Origin: Norana najaformis
Taxonomy: Eukaryota > Annelida > Clitellata > Crassiclitellata > Hormogastridae
Direction of reading: 5' to 3'
Assembly (NCBI GenBank): GCA_964023275.1
Contig: OZ029913.1
Coordinates: forward strand, 39,310,757-39,374,756
DNA: 64,000 bases
Positions 63,577 through 64,000 of this stretch are shown piece by piece. The first letter of the stretch is position 1. The number at the start of each line of letters is the position of its first letter. A model generated the notes under the pieces. The model had not been told where the DNA came from. It did not search any database and saw only the letters and a program-made list of their open reading frames with translations. A program made the translations under genes and the position numbers.

Positions 63577-64000
63577 AGGCACAGAACAGAGAAGAGTGGC
63601 GTCGTAAGATTCACCTATTAATTAATTTAAATACTTATCTATTTATTACGCGCAAAGTCAGTAAATCTGAATTAAAGGTTCGCTGATGTTCTGGGGGGGG
63701 GGGGGCAAGATTGAGTTATGCAAATGCCAGAGTAAAAGAGTGAGTCTTGACAAGCGATTTAAATGATGAGTCGAACCTTTTGTAGTAGACGATTTCAAAT
63801 ATGAGGAGCGCAGTAACTGAAAGCATGTGATGCTACATTTGTCCCGAACCTCGGTTCTAGCAACAAACCAGTGTCAGAAGAAGATTCAACGGTTTGGGAG
63901 GGCGATATGGTGTTAGCATTTTCAGTTAAATGATGTTTACGATAAGTCGACTGAAAAGGAATATTATTGCAATTTAAAATTCTGAGTAGATGTTATACTG
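63577..64000. other. Right edge of window
   Basis: A run of G at about 63693-63705, then sequence similar to 13330-13960 and 34440-34730 (dispersed repeat of unknown type). No gene recognised. Confidence 0.35.

Noticed and set aside
1-64000. CRISPR arrays, bacterial operons, ribosome-binding sites or rRNA
   Set aside because: Nothing of the kind is visible; tandem repeats here lack unique spacers of uniform length, and the genes have spliceosomal introns.

Overview
The window is nuclear DNA of a multicellular animal. It is AT-rich, genes are split by GT-AG introns, and introns and intergenic DNA are packed with retroelement fragments, tRNA-derived SINEs, hAT-type DNA transposon pieces and microsatellites. 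A CARD plus Death-domain adaptor, an HPS1 orthologue and a TRIM-NHL protein, together with L2/CR1, RTE-like and Ty3/gypsy elements, fit a bilaterian, most likely a marine invertebrate. The phylum cannot be fixed from the sequence alone. All gene models were read by eye from frame, splice sites and resemblance to remembered vertebrate orthologues; no alignment was run.

Left part (1-24 kb), three host genes on the plus strand. (1) HPS1, subunit of the BLOC-3 Rab32/38 exchange factor, enters the window already running. Twelve coding exons (282-10927) give 628 residues to the natural stop, and only the N-terminal exon(s) lie outside. One intron (7292-7630) is an AT-AC, U12-type intron whose donor, branch site and acceptor can all be read. 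(2) A two-exon CARD-Death-domain adaptor resembling CRADD/RAIDD (14744-15934). (3) An MCFD2-like secretory-pathway EF-hand protein (20137-23654) with a hydrophobic signal segment and two canonical EF-hand loops.

Middle part (24-54 kb), gene-poor. It holds a promoter-like CpG-rich patch with CRE and YY1-like motifs (about 24.9-25.5 kb), a 5'-truncated RTE-like LINE with a long open frame (29.07-30.15 kb), a CR1-like LINE on the minus strand (30.96-32.15 kb), a decayed Ty3/gypsy element with LTR-like repeats (34.8-37.0 kb), a solo LTR of the same family (45.0-45.4 kb), and a separate gypsy-type integrase remnant (47.6-47.8 kb). A minus-strand exon-like frame at 37127-37473 and an exon pair at 39853-40587 are coding-like but unidentified.

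Right part (54-64 kb). A TRIM2/TRIM3-like RING, B-box, coiled coil, filamin and NHL E3 ligase lies in one coding exon (54398-56437) with an intron in its 5' UTR. It is followed by degenerate minisatellite DNA, a perfect 19-bp hairpin abutting a SINE, GC-richer DNA without a recognised gene, and a Cys-rich terminal exon (63035-63246) of an unidentified gene.

The host genes do not form an obvious pathway: organelle biogenesis (HPS1), apoptosis/PIDDosome-type signalling (CRADD-like), ER-Golgi cargo export (MCFD2-like) and ubiquitin ligation (TRIM-NHL). At least two SINE families and several short 3'-tail repeats recur in both orientations and account for much of the non-coding sequence.
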